Shown here piece after piece: positions 1 through 6,020 of a stretch of DNA of 7,634 bases. The translations under genes were made by a program, and so were the position numbers. The stretch comes from Lachnospiraceae bacterium (GTDB lineage Bacteria; Bacillota; Clostridia; Lachnospirales; Lachnospiraceae): contig JAILIO010000221.1 in the NCBI GenBank assembly GCA_024695225.1, positions 1-7,634 of the forward strand. Reading direction: 5' to 3'. Below the pieces are notes generated by a model, which had not been told where the DNA came from, searched no databases, and was given only the letters and a program-made list of their open reading frames with translations. How positions within the stretch are numbered: the first letter of the stretch is position 1; the number at the start of each line of letters is the position of its first letter.

Positions 1-534
1 TGTGATATATACTTTTATACCCCGGGAGGTCTCTATCAGTGCTATGCCTCCGTGGCGGACAGATACAAGGAAGGTCATATATTCCTGGTGGTGATGCAGC
101 TTACCAGCAATCTCAGGAAACACCAGAGAAGAGAGTATTACAGGCTCAGCTGTTCCCTTTCCATGGAGTCCAGAAACTTGGGCGAGGACGAGGCTATACC
201 TGAAAAGCCGGGAGAAGGTCAGTTTGAACTTGAGCCCACCCTTCCGCTCAAAAGGAGCATCATAGTGGACATAAGCGGCGGCGGTATAAGATTTGTATCA
301 GATTACCAGTATTCAGTGGGGGACCTGATCATGGTCCGGTACGATCTGGATACGCCCACGGGAACCAGAAGATACAATATCGTTTCAAAGATACTGGCTT
401 CATCGGAACTGATAAACCGGACGGGAAGTTATGAACACAGGGCTGAATATGTAAATATAGACAGGGATACGAGAGAGGAGATCATCAGGTACATATTCAA
501 CACAGAGAGATTACACAGGAAAAACCAGAGCTGA
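1..534 (+). CDS. YcgR-like flagellar brake protein, PilZ domain (5' partial)
   Basis: Cyclic-di-GMP receptor expected to restrain flagellar motility in the cytoplasm. The frame is open from base 1 (CDIYFYTPGG...), so the true start lies upstream; the GTG at 52 is internal, because residues before it read like the end of the N-terminal YcgR (PilZN) domain and no Shine-Dalgarno precedes it. 177 residues are visible, and a full family member is usually somewhat over 200. The PilZ domain begins near codon 43 with QRREYYR, giving RxxxR at codons 44-48, and continues with DISGG at codons 90-94 (nt 268-282), the D/NxSxxG half of the c-di-GMP site. Both halves are intact, so ligand binding is predicted. 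The C-terminus (EEIIRYIF) is typical of PilZ proteins. It sits directly before cheB. The binding site is seen in the sequence; action on the flagellar motor is inferred from the family. Confidence 0.92.
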   Translation, partial: CDIYFYTPGGLYQCYASVADRYKEGHIFLVVMQLTSNLRKHQRREYYRLSCSLSMESRNLGEDEAIPEKPGEGQFELEPTLPLKRSIIVDISGGGIRFVSDYQYSVGDLIMVRYDLDTPTGTRRYNIVSKILASSELINRTGSYEHRAEYVNIDRDTREEIIRYIFNTERLHRKNQS

Positions 535-627
535 TGGGGGCTCACCACATCTGACATAAAAGAATAACGCGATGACATTGATTCTTGTACAGGAAGTAAG
601 ATAGAGATAATAACAGAGAGGACAGAT

Positions 628-1698
628 ATGACTGGGAGTAACGTAAAAAAAATTTTGCTTGTAGATGATTCAGCACTCATGAGAAGGGTGCTGTGTGATA
701 TAATAGAGTCCACAGGTGAGTTCAAGGTCGAAGATAAGGCGTCTGACGGGGTTTTTGCGTTAGATTATCTTCAAAAGAAACAGTACGATGCCATGGTGCT
801 TGATATCAATATGCCACGCATGGGCGGACTTGAACTCATGAAGGAACTGAACAGGCGCAAGATGCGTGTGAAGATCCTGGTCTCCAGCACCGACACGGTT
901 GAGGGCGCAAAGGTCACAATGGATGCCCTGGAACTGGGTGCTTTGGATTTTATTCACAAGCCGGAGAACCAGAACGAGTACCGTGATAAGCATTTTATAA
1001 ACAGGTTTGTTTCACTGCTGAGAACAGTGGTGGAGTCCTCTCCGCAGATCCCCGGGGGTCCTGTGACCAGACCTGCGTCAACAGACGTGGTGGGTCGGGC
1101 ACCTTCAGCCAGACCCGGAAGGAGACTGGTGGCGCTGGCGTCATCTACCGGCGGACCCAAAGCTCTGCAGAGGGTGATCCCTCTTCTTCCTGCAAATATG
1201 GACGCGCCCATGCTGGTTGTCCAGCATATGCCGGAAGGGTTTACGGCATCTCTGGCGGAGAGACTGAACGGACTCAGCCAGGTGACGGTATCGGAAGCTG
1301 TGGAAGGGGAGAGACTGGAAAAGGGCCATGTGTATATTTCCAGGGGCGGAAAGCACATGAACGTGGTGACTACAGGCACCAGCGTGAAGATCCGTTACAC
1401 CGATGAGCCCCCCAGGGAAGGAGTCAAGCCCTGTGCCAATTATATGTATGAGTCGTTGTGCAATGCGCCATACGATGAGATATGCTGCGTTGTCATGACA
1501 GGCATGGGAATGGATGGAACAAGGGGAATAGGGAAGCTTCGCAGAGAGAAGAAACTGCATGTCATAGCCCAGTCCCAGTCCACATGCGCGGTATACGGGA
1601 TGCCAAAGAGCATCGTAACAAACGGGTATTCGGACAAGATCGCTGATCTTGACGATATAGCAAAGGAAATAGTGTTGAACGTTGGAGTCCGGGCGTAA
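628..1698 (+). CDS. cheB: Chemotaxis response regulator, protein-glutamate methylesterase CheB
   Basis: Removes methyl groups from receptor glutamates (and can deamidate glutamines) when phosphorylated by CheA; cytoplasmic, acting at receptor arrays. The 356 aa match normal CheB length. The N-terminal receiver (about 7-125) has acidic pair D13-D14, phosphoacceptor D59 in LDINMPRMGG, S86/S87 and K111. A linker at about 133-165 leads to the methylesterase domain, with catalytic Ser173 in ASSTGG, His200 in VVQHMPEGF and Asp296 in MTGMGMDG, the full triad. The residues before the catalytic serine are A-S where many CheB proteins have G-A, a mild variation. The ATG at 628 is preceded by AGAGAGG at 615-621 with 6-nt spacing. 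A 93-nt gap separates it from the PilZ gene and 36 nt from cheA. The order cheB-cheA-cheW-cheC-cheD is as in Bacillus. Confidence 0.97.
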   Translation: MTGSNVKKILLVDDSALMRRVLCDIIESTGEFKVEDKASDGVFALDYLQKKQYDAMVLDINMPRMGGLELMKELNRRKMRVKILVSSTDTVEGAKVTMDALELGALDFIHKPENQNEYRDKHFINRFVSLLRTVVESSPQIPGGPVTRPASTDVVGRAPSARPGRRLVALASSTGGPKALQRVIPLLPANMDAPMLVVQHMPEGFTASLAERLNGLSQVTVSEAVEGERLEKGHVYISRGGKHMNVVTTGTSVKIRYTDEPPREGVKPCANYMYESLCNAPYDEICCVVMTGMGMDGTRGIGKLRREKKLHVIAQSQSTCAVYGMPKSIVTNGYSDKIADLDDIAKEIVLNVGVRA

Positions 1699-1715
1699 GG
1701 CAAAGTCTTACGTTC
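1691..1715 (+). other. Predicted mRNA hairpin spanning the cheB stop and cheB-cheA gap
   Basis: Bases 1694-1699 (CGTAAG) and 1707-1712 (CTTACG) form a perfect inverted repeat around a 7-nt loop. The stem extends outward through two G-U pairs (1692-1693 with 1713-1714) and one G-C pair (1691 with 1715) to 9 bp. The cheB TAA (1696-1698) lies in the 5' arm, and the cheA Shine-Dalgarno starts at 1722, six bases after the stem. No T-run follows, so it is not an intrinsic terminator. A ribosome finishing cheB would melt it, so a coupling or mRNA-processing role is possible but unproven. Chance occurrence cannot be excluded. Confidence 0.45.
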
Positions 1716-1734
1716 TGACACGGAGGAAGGCAAG

Positions 1735-3870
1735 ATGGATGTTAGTCAGTATTTGGAAATCTTTCTCGATGAAACGGATGAGAACCTGCAAAACCTGAAT
1801 ACGCAGATCCTCACATTGGAGCAGGAGCCTGAAAACGGCGAATGTATCCAGGAGATCTTCAGAGCTGCCCATACCCTGAAAGGTATGGCCGGAACTATGG
1901 GCTTTAAGAGGATGCAGAATCTGACCCATGATATGGAGAATGTTTTCTCCGAGGTCAGAGATGGCAATATCAAGGTGAACTCCGATATGATCGACACCTT
2001 GTTTCACGTTCTGGATGCTCTTGAAAACTACACTACGGTCATCAGGGAAACCGGCGATGAGGGCACTGAGGACAATGCAACTATCATAAAGAAACTGAAC
2101 GATATCCTCGAGAATAAGGGCGCTCCCGCGGCAGATGGCGGCGACAGTGCTCCCCAGGCCGGAGGCGAAGAGGCGTCAGGGGATAAAGAGGAAGAAAAGC
2201 AGGCATCTTCCGGAGAAAGCTGGAAAGATATCAAACTCGACGAATCACAGAGAGAAGTGATCGCAGCATCCATGAAAGATGGAAGAAAAGTTGTCGGACT
2301 TACGGTGACTATACAGTCTGCCTGTGTTCTCAAAGCTGCAAGGGCATTCATGGCCTTCAAGAGCATAGAGGATGCGGGAGGCGAGATCGCAGTTTCGTCA
2401 CCTTCTTCCCAGGATATAGAAGATGAAAAATTCGACTTCGAGTTCAGTCTTATAGTAGTCGGGGATGTGGAATTTGATGAGCTGAAGAAGGGGATCATGG
2501 AGATCTCCGAGATCGAAAGCGTGACCGGCGGAGTTATGACTGCGGATATGCTCGGGACCAAGGAAGAAACTTCCGAAGCGGAAGCTGCTCCCGCCGCAGC
2601 CGATGGCAAACTTCAGACGGCTCAGGAAAACAAACCCGCCCCCGCAGCTGCGGGTGCTGCCAAGGGCGGCCAGGCTCCCGCAAAATCAGGGGATGCAAAG
2701 AAGGGCGGAAAGACCGTTGTCAATCATACGGTCCGTGTGGATATAGAAAAACTGGATGTACTGATGAACCTGGTCAGTGAGCTTATAATAGCAAAGAATT
2801 CTCTTGTGTCTGCCTCAAATGTGGAGGGCGAGCAGAATTCAGCTGTCAATGAACAGGTTGAGTATCTGGAGTCCGTTACCACCAGCCTTCATGAATCTGT
2901 CATGAAGGTTCGAATGGTTCCCATTGAGAGTGTGGTCACCAGATTCCCCCGCATGGTGAGAGATCTTTCAAAGAAACTCGGAAAACCCATGGAACTGTAC
3001 ATGACCGGTGAAGAGACCGAGCTGGACAGAACAGTGGTGGATGAGATCGGTGATCCTCTCATGCATCTCCTCAGGAATTCTGCAGACCATGGTATAGAGT
3101 CAGCAGAGGTCAGAAAAGAGAGAGGTAAGCCTGAGACCGGTTCAATATATCTGGATGCATACCAGGACGGTAATAACGTTGTTATAGAAGTCAGGGATGA
3201 CGGTAACGGAATAGATACAGAAGCAGTCAAGAATAAGGCCATCGAGAGAGGCGTTGTCACTCCCGAACAGGCAGCTGTACTCAGCGAGAAGGAAGCCATA
3301 GCGCTGCTGTTCGAGCCCGGATTCTCAACAGCCAAAGTGGTCAGCGATGTGTCCGGCAGAGGTGTTGGACTGGATGTGGTCAAGTCCAAGATCGAAGCGC
3401 TTTCCGGTGAGGTAGAAGTCAAGTCCAGGTACGGAGAGGGAAGCACATGGATCATCAGACTCCCGCTTACCCTTGCTATCATACAGGCGCTTATGGTCAT
3501 CGTAGGGGAAGAAAAGTACGCTATATCCCTTGGCTCCATAGTGACCATAGAGGATGTTCAGGACAGTGACATCAAACTGGTCCAGAACAAGGAAGTCATA
3601 AATCTTCGTGGCAGTGTTATTCCCATACTGAGACTGAGAGATATACTTGAGACACCCACTCCTCCCAAGGAAGGGAGCAATATGGTGGTCATCATCGTTA
3701 AGAAGGGTGATCTGCAGGCAGGTCTCGTGGTGGATGAACTCATCGGCCAGCAGGAGATAGTCATAAAATCTCTTGGCAAGTTGACAAACAGGGCAAAGAT
3801 GATAAGCGGCGCTACAATTCTTGGAGACGGCGAGGTTGCGCTGATACTCGATACCAACGCACTTTTCTGA
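1735..3870 (+). CDS. cheA: Chemotaxis histidine kinase CheA
   Basis: Autophosphorylates on histidine using ATP in receptor-CheW arrays and passes phosphate to CheY and CheB. The 711 aa are within the usual range, with all five domains in order. P1 (about 1-125) has phosphorylated His46 in AAHTLKGMAGTMGF. P2 (about 185-270) is the response-regulator docking domain. P3 dimerisation starts near 330 (HTVRVDIEKLD). The P4 ATPase has an N box (LLRNSADHG, with Asn448), G1 DDGNG 488-492, an F box FEPGFST 526-532 and G2 GRGVG 541-545. P5 (about 576-711) is the CheW-like domain, with INLRGSVIPILRLRD near 622. P2 is flanked by two low-complexity linkers, one Gly/Ala/Glu-rich (about 130-170) and one Ala/Pro/Lys-rich (about 280-328). 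GGAGGAAGG at 1722-1730 sets the ATG. The stop is 13 nt from cheW. No sign of damage. Confidence 0.98.
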   Translation: MDVSQYLEIFLDETDENLQNLNTQILTLEQEPENGECIQEIFRAAHTLKGMAGTMGFKRMQNLTHDMENVFSEVRDGNIKVNSDMIDTLFHVLDALENYTTVIRETGDEGTEDNATIIKKLNDILENKGAPAADGGDSAPQAGGEEASGDKEEEKQASSGESWKDIKLDESQREVIAASMKDGRKVVGLTVTIQSACVLKAARAFMAFKSIEDAGGEIAVSSPSSQDIEDEKFDFEFSLIVVGDVEFDELKKGIMEISEIESVTGGVMTADMLGTKEETSEAEAAPAAADGKLQTAQENKPAPAAAGAAKGGQAPAKSGDAKKGGKTVVNHTVRVDIEKLDVLMNLVSELIIAKNSLVSASNVEGEQNSAVNEQVEYLESVTTSLHESVMKVRMVPIESVVTRFPRMVRDLSKKLGKPMELYMTGEETELDRTVVDEIGDPLMHLLRNSADHGIESAEVRKERGKPETGSIYLDAYQDGNNVVIEVRDDGNGIDTEAVKNKAIERGVVTPEQAAVLSEKEAIALLFEPGFSTAKVVSDVSGRGVGLDVVKSKIEALSGEVEVKSRYGEGSTWIIRLPLTLAIIQALMVIVGEEKYAISLGSIVTIEDVQDSDIKLVQNKEVINLRGSVIPILRLRDILETPTPPKEGSNMVVIIVKKGDLQAGLVVDELIGQQEIVIKSLGKLTNRAKMISGATILGDGEVALILDTNALF

Positions 3871-3883
3871 GGAGGATCTTGAT

Positions 3884-4351
3884 ATGGAAGACAATGTTTT
3901 AAATGAACTTACTACTTCTGGTGATTCTGTACAGTATATAGTCATAAGGCTTGGCGATGAGCAGTATGGCATCGATATAAAATATATCGACAATATACTC
4001 AGAGTGCCCGGCATAACGAGAGTTCCAAAAGTCCCTTCATATATCACAGGAGTGATCAACCTGAGAGGTGAGGTGGTTCCTGTAATGAACCTGAGACTTA
4101 AGATGGGACTTGAAGATGCTGAGTTTACCAATACTACCAGGATAATCATTCTCCGCACTGAACAGCAGTCCATGATCGGCGTGATCGTTGACGAGGTCAA
4201 AGAGGTTGTGACACTTACGTCAGATCAGGTGGATGATGTGAACCATGATGTCAATGAGGAGGTTAGGTTTATCAATGGTGTCGGCAAGTGTGAGGGCGGT
4301 CTTATTTCGCTTTTGAACATCCAGTCGGTGGTGGGTGATTCAGCAGCCTGA
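3884..4351 (+). CDS. cheW: Chemotaxis coupling protein CheW
   Basis: Adaptor that links CheA P5 to chemoreceptors in the cytoplasmic signalling array. The 155 aa are a single CheW domain (about 16-150) after a short acidic N-terminus. Diagnostic stretches are QYGIDIKYIDNILR (27-40), the R-V-P motif at 46-48, and GVINLRGEVVPVMNLR (56-71), whose Arg61 is the conserved arginine of the family. The same INLRG motif appears in CheA P5, as expected for homologous folds. A lone CheW domain with no receiver domain separates it from CheV. GGAGGA at 3871-3876 directly abuts the cheA stop and lies 7 nt before the ATG, so translation is probably coupled to cheA. Confidence 0.97.
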   Translation: MEDNVLNELTTSGDSVQYIVIRLGDEQYGIDIKYIDNILRVPGITRVPKVPSYITGVINLRGEVVPVMNLRLKMGLEDAEFTNTTRIIILRTEQQSMIGVIVDEVKEVVTLTSDQVDDVNHDVNEEVRFINGVGKCEGGLISLLNIQSVVGDSAA

Positions 4352-4357
4352 GGAGGG
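4351..4357 (+). promoter_or_regulatory. Ribosome binding site that fixes the cheC start
   Basis: AGGAGGG begins on the last base of the cheW stop and lies 7 nt upstream of the ATG at 4365. An in-frame GTG at 4335 would extend CheC by ten residues, but it lies inside cheW and upstream of this site, so 4365 is preferred. Confidence 0.85.
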
Positions 4358-4364
4358 TTGGCAA

Positions 4365-5006
4365 ATGTCAGAAAATCTTAATATGGAGCAGATGACGTCG
4401 GAGTATTATGACGTTCTGAAGGAAATCGGAAATATAGGCGCTGGTAATGCCACGACAGCTCTTGCTCAGATGATCGGTACAAAAGTTGATATGTCAGTGC
4501 CCCAGGTCAAATTGCTGGAGTTCAAGGAACTGGGAGACATGATGGGAGGCGCTGAGCAGATAATGGCCGGGATATATCTCGGTGTCGAGGGGGATATCGA
4601 AGGCAGTATAATGTTCCTTCTTAAAAAGGGAGGCGCAAAACATCTGGTAAATAAACTCATGGCCGGCATGGGTGATGAGAATGCTCCCGATTTCAACGAG
4701 ATGGAACTTTCCGCATTGAAGGAAGTAGGCAATATCATAACCGGGGCGTATCTTAATTCACTTTCCACCCTTACAAATCTTAAGATATTCCCTTCGGTGC
4801 CTGATCTGGCCATAGATATGGCCGGAGCACTTCTTTCTGTGCCTGCCATAGAATTTGGCACCATCGGAGACAAGATATTGCTGATACAGACTCAGTTCTT
4901 TGACGAGACGCTTATAGATGGTTTCTTCATATTGATCCCTGATGTGGAATCCTATACAAAGATCCTCAAAGCTTTAGGTATCGATGTAAACATAACTGCT
5001 GATTGA
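4365..5006 (+). CDS. cheC: CheY-P phosphatase CheC
   Basis: Dephosphorylates CheY-P and binds CheD, linking output to receptor adaptation in Bacillus-type chemotaxis; cytoplasmic. The protein is 213 aa from the ATG at 4365, typical for CheC. It has the pseudo-symmetric double active site of the CheC/CheX/FliY family. The first helix is LKEIGNIGAGNATTAL (Glu20, Asn23) and the second is LKEVGNIITGAYLNSL (Glu120, Asn123). Both E-x-x-N pairs are intact, so catalysis is predicted. No FliM-binding N-terminal extension or FliN-like C-terminal domain is present, which argues against FliY. It follows cheW by 13 nt and precedes cheD by 17 nt; the cheC-cheD pairing fits the known CheC-CheD complex. Confidence 0.95.
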   Translation: MSENLNMEQMTSEYYDVLKEIGNIGAGNATTALAQMIGTKVDMSVPQVKLLEFKELGDMMGGAEQIMAGIYLGVEGDIEGSIMFLLKKGGAKHLVNKLMAGMGDENAPDFNEMELSALKEVGNIITGAYLNSLSTLTNLKIFPSVPDLAIDMAGALLSVPAIEFGTIGDKILLIQTQFFDETLIDGFFILIPDVESYTKILKALGIDVNITAD

Positions 5007-5023
5007 TTATACAGGGTTGAATC

Positions 5024-5509
5024 ATGAGTGAGATTATTAAGGTCGGCATGGCTGATCTGAATGTAGTTAAAAGTCCAAATGCAATAACAACTCTCGGTCT
5101 CGGTTCCTGCGTCGGAGTAGCTCTGCGGGATCCGGTGTCGAAGGTGGGAGGTCTGGCCCATGTGATGCTGCCGGATTCCACTGCTATCAGGAACAACTCT
5201 AATATTTACAAATTTGCAGATACCGGAGTTGATGAACTGGTGAAGCGGATCGTCGCAGCCGGAGGGACCAGGTCACGTCTGGTAGCCAAGATAGCCGGGG
5301 GCGCCAAAATGTTTGCCATGAATTCCAATGCTCCTGTCGTTCAGGTAGGGGCCAGGAATGTGGAAGCAGTCAAGAAGAAACTCAAGGAGCTGGGCATCAG
5401 ACTTTTGGCTGAAGATACTGGTGAAAGCTACGGACGTACGGTTGTCTTTTATCCCGAGACCGGAGATTTTATCATCAAGTCCGTGGGCAAACCGGAAAAG
5501 ACGATATAA
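5024..5509 (+). CDS. cheD: Chemoreceptor glutamine deamidase CheD
   Basis: Converts specific receptor glutamines to glutamates and is also a partner of CheC. The 161 aa are normal family length. The papain-like catalytic set is complete: Thr23 and Cys29 in TLGLGSC, and His46 in GGLAHVMLP. The 17-residue Cys-His spacing equals that of the Thermotoga protein (C27/H44). Further family signatures are AKIAGGAKMF and the C-terminal GRTVVFYPETG. The Shine-Dalgarno is poor (AGGG at 5013-5016, 7 nt from the ATG), so translation may depend partly on ribosomes leaving cheC. Its TAA stop is in the same frame as the following membrane-protein gene and only four codons from its ATG. Confidence 0.96.
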   Translation: MSEIIKVGMADLNVVKSPNAITTLGLGSCVGVALRDPVSKVGGLAHVMLPDSTAIRNNSNIYKFADTGVDELVKRIVAAGGTRSRLVAKIAGGAKMFAMNSNAPVVQVGARNVEAVKKKLKELGIRLLAEDTGESYGRTVVFYPETGDFIIKSVGKPEKTI

Positions 5510-5521
5510 GAGTTTTTCGGC

Positions 5522-5950
5522 ATGGCTGACCATTCCGCAGAAAATAAAGTCTCTATTTCCAGCGATGAGCAGGCTGTGATTCAGAATGCACAGCAGGAGA
5601 TCATCGACAAGAAGGAAGAGGAACGAAGGCAGAAGGAATATGAGATAGCCAGGCAGAAAAGGAAACTCATACCTCCGGGGGTAATGCTGACGGGAGGAGC
5701 TATCGCCAGCATACTTATGTATCTCAGAGGTTATGAGCTTAAGGATCTGATCCCTATTCTGGTTATAGTTCTCGTACTGTTTTATATCGCCGGTGCACTG
5801 ATAAAGTATATGTTCGACAGTTTTGCAGAGCAGATACGGGAGCAGGAAGACGGCGATGTGGTGGAGAAGACCGGGGGCGGGGACGAGTCCGGAACATCAG
5901 ACGGTACAGTTCGTGAACAAGGTGAACGGGAGGATACATCCGATGACTGA
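5522..5950 (+). CDS. Small two-helix membrane protein of unknown function
   Basis: I do not recognise a family. The 142 aa comprise a charged N-terminal segment (about 15-48, rich in E/K/R/Q with a run DKKEEERRQKEYE, probably helical or coiled coil) and two hydrophobic segments, about 50-67 and 76-98, joined by a short RGYELKD turn. The tail (about 99-142) is very acidic and Gly/Ser-rich and looks disordered. Basic residues before the first helix (RQKRK, 44-48) suggest both ends are cytoplasmic. There is no signal peptide. It starts 12 nt after the cheD stop, in the same frame, with only a weak AAGAG at 5508-5512 as possible ribosome binding site. It overlaps the next small ORF by 8 nt. Its place between cheD and the flagellar sigma factor suggests a motility role, but nothing in the protein shows which. 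That it is a gene is well supported by operon fit, length and topology. Confidence 0.85.
   Translation: MADHSAENKVSISSDEQAVIQNAQQEIIDKKEEERRQKEYEIARQKRKLIPPGVMLTGGAIASILMYLRGYELKDLIPILVIVLVLFYIAGALIKYMFDSFAEQIREQEDGDVVEKTGGGDESGTSDGTVREQGEREDTSDD
5928..5933 (+). promoter_or_regulatory. Strong Shine-Dalgarno inside the membrane-protein gene, serving the mini-ORF
   Basis: GGGAGG lies 9 nt upstream of the ATG at 5943 and about 80 nt upstream of the sigma-factor ATG. It is too far away to serve the sigma factor directly, which is the main reason to take the 25-codon ORF seriously. Confidence 0.55.
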
Positions 5951-6020
5951 GGCTGATAATTTGGCCTTATCATTTCAGGATGTACGAATACAGAGCGGAA
6001 ATCTGATAACAGATGGATGA
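5943..6020 (+). CDS. Candidate 25-aa mini-ORF / leader peptide coupled to the sigma factor
   Basis: A short ORF beginning MTEADNLALS and ending NLITDG. It has a strong Shine-Dalgarno (GGGAGG, 5928-5933). Its ATG overlaps the upstream stop as ATGACTGA (5943-5950), and its stop overlaps the sigma-factor start as ATGGATGA (6013-6020). Both junctions therefore have the same 8-nt ATG-NN-TGA geometry, and the three genes use three different frames. The peptide resembles nothing I know, and has no membrane segment or cysteines. It could be a functional small protein, or its translation may simply deliver ribosomes to the sigma-factor start. Alternatively it is a chance ORF, since 25 codons are easily open by luck; the ribosome binding site and paired overlaps are the only support. 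Confidence 0.5.
   Translation: MTEADNLALSFQDVRIQSGNLITDG

Noticed and set aside
52..54. GTG at 52 as the start of the PilZ gene.
   Set aside because: The frame is open to base 1 and residues upstream fit the YcgR N-terminal domain; the gene is truncated by the window edge.
532..551. Weak GATG-GG/CC-CATC hairpin after the PilZ stop as a possible terminator.
   Set aside because: Short interrupted stem with a bulge and no following T-run; the operon most likely continues into cheB.
535..627. Possible promoter for cheB in the 93-nt gap (TTGATT at 578-583, TTGTAC at 585-590, GATAAT at 606-611, TAAA at 557-560).
   Set aside because: GATAAT pairs only with poor -35 matches at spacings of 15 or 22 nt, and a start from it would fall on the cheB Shine-Dalgarno. 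The TAAA box has no GCCGATAA-like -10 at sigma-28 spacing. No convincing promoter.
3325..4200. 291-codon open frame on the minus strand across the cheA-cheW junction.
   Set aside because: It lies antisense to strongly conserved CheA and CheW coding sequence, has no plausible ribosome binding site or recognisable domain, and is low-complexity; a shadow frame. The other minus-strand frames are rejected for the same reason.
4335..4364. Upstream GTG start for cheC.
   Set aside because: It lies inside cheW with no Shine-Dalgarno, whereas AGGAGGG precisely precedes the ATG at 4365.
5001..5023. GATT...AATC inverted repeat with the cheD Shine-Dalgarno in its loop, as a possible translation switch.
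   Set aside because: Only four A/T-rich base pairs; too weak to call.
5932..5941. GGAT-AC-ATCC palindrome next to the mini-ORF Shine-Dalgarno as a sequestering hairpin.
   Set aside because: A two-base loop is sterically unfavourable and the stem is only four pairs.
5823..5942. Longer version of the mini-ORF starting at 5823 (65 codons).
   Set aside because: This part overlaps the membrane-protein gene out of frame and gives an implausible Trp/Arg-rich sequence without a Shine-Dalgarno; only the part from 5943 has start signals.
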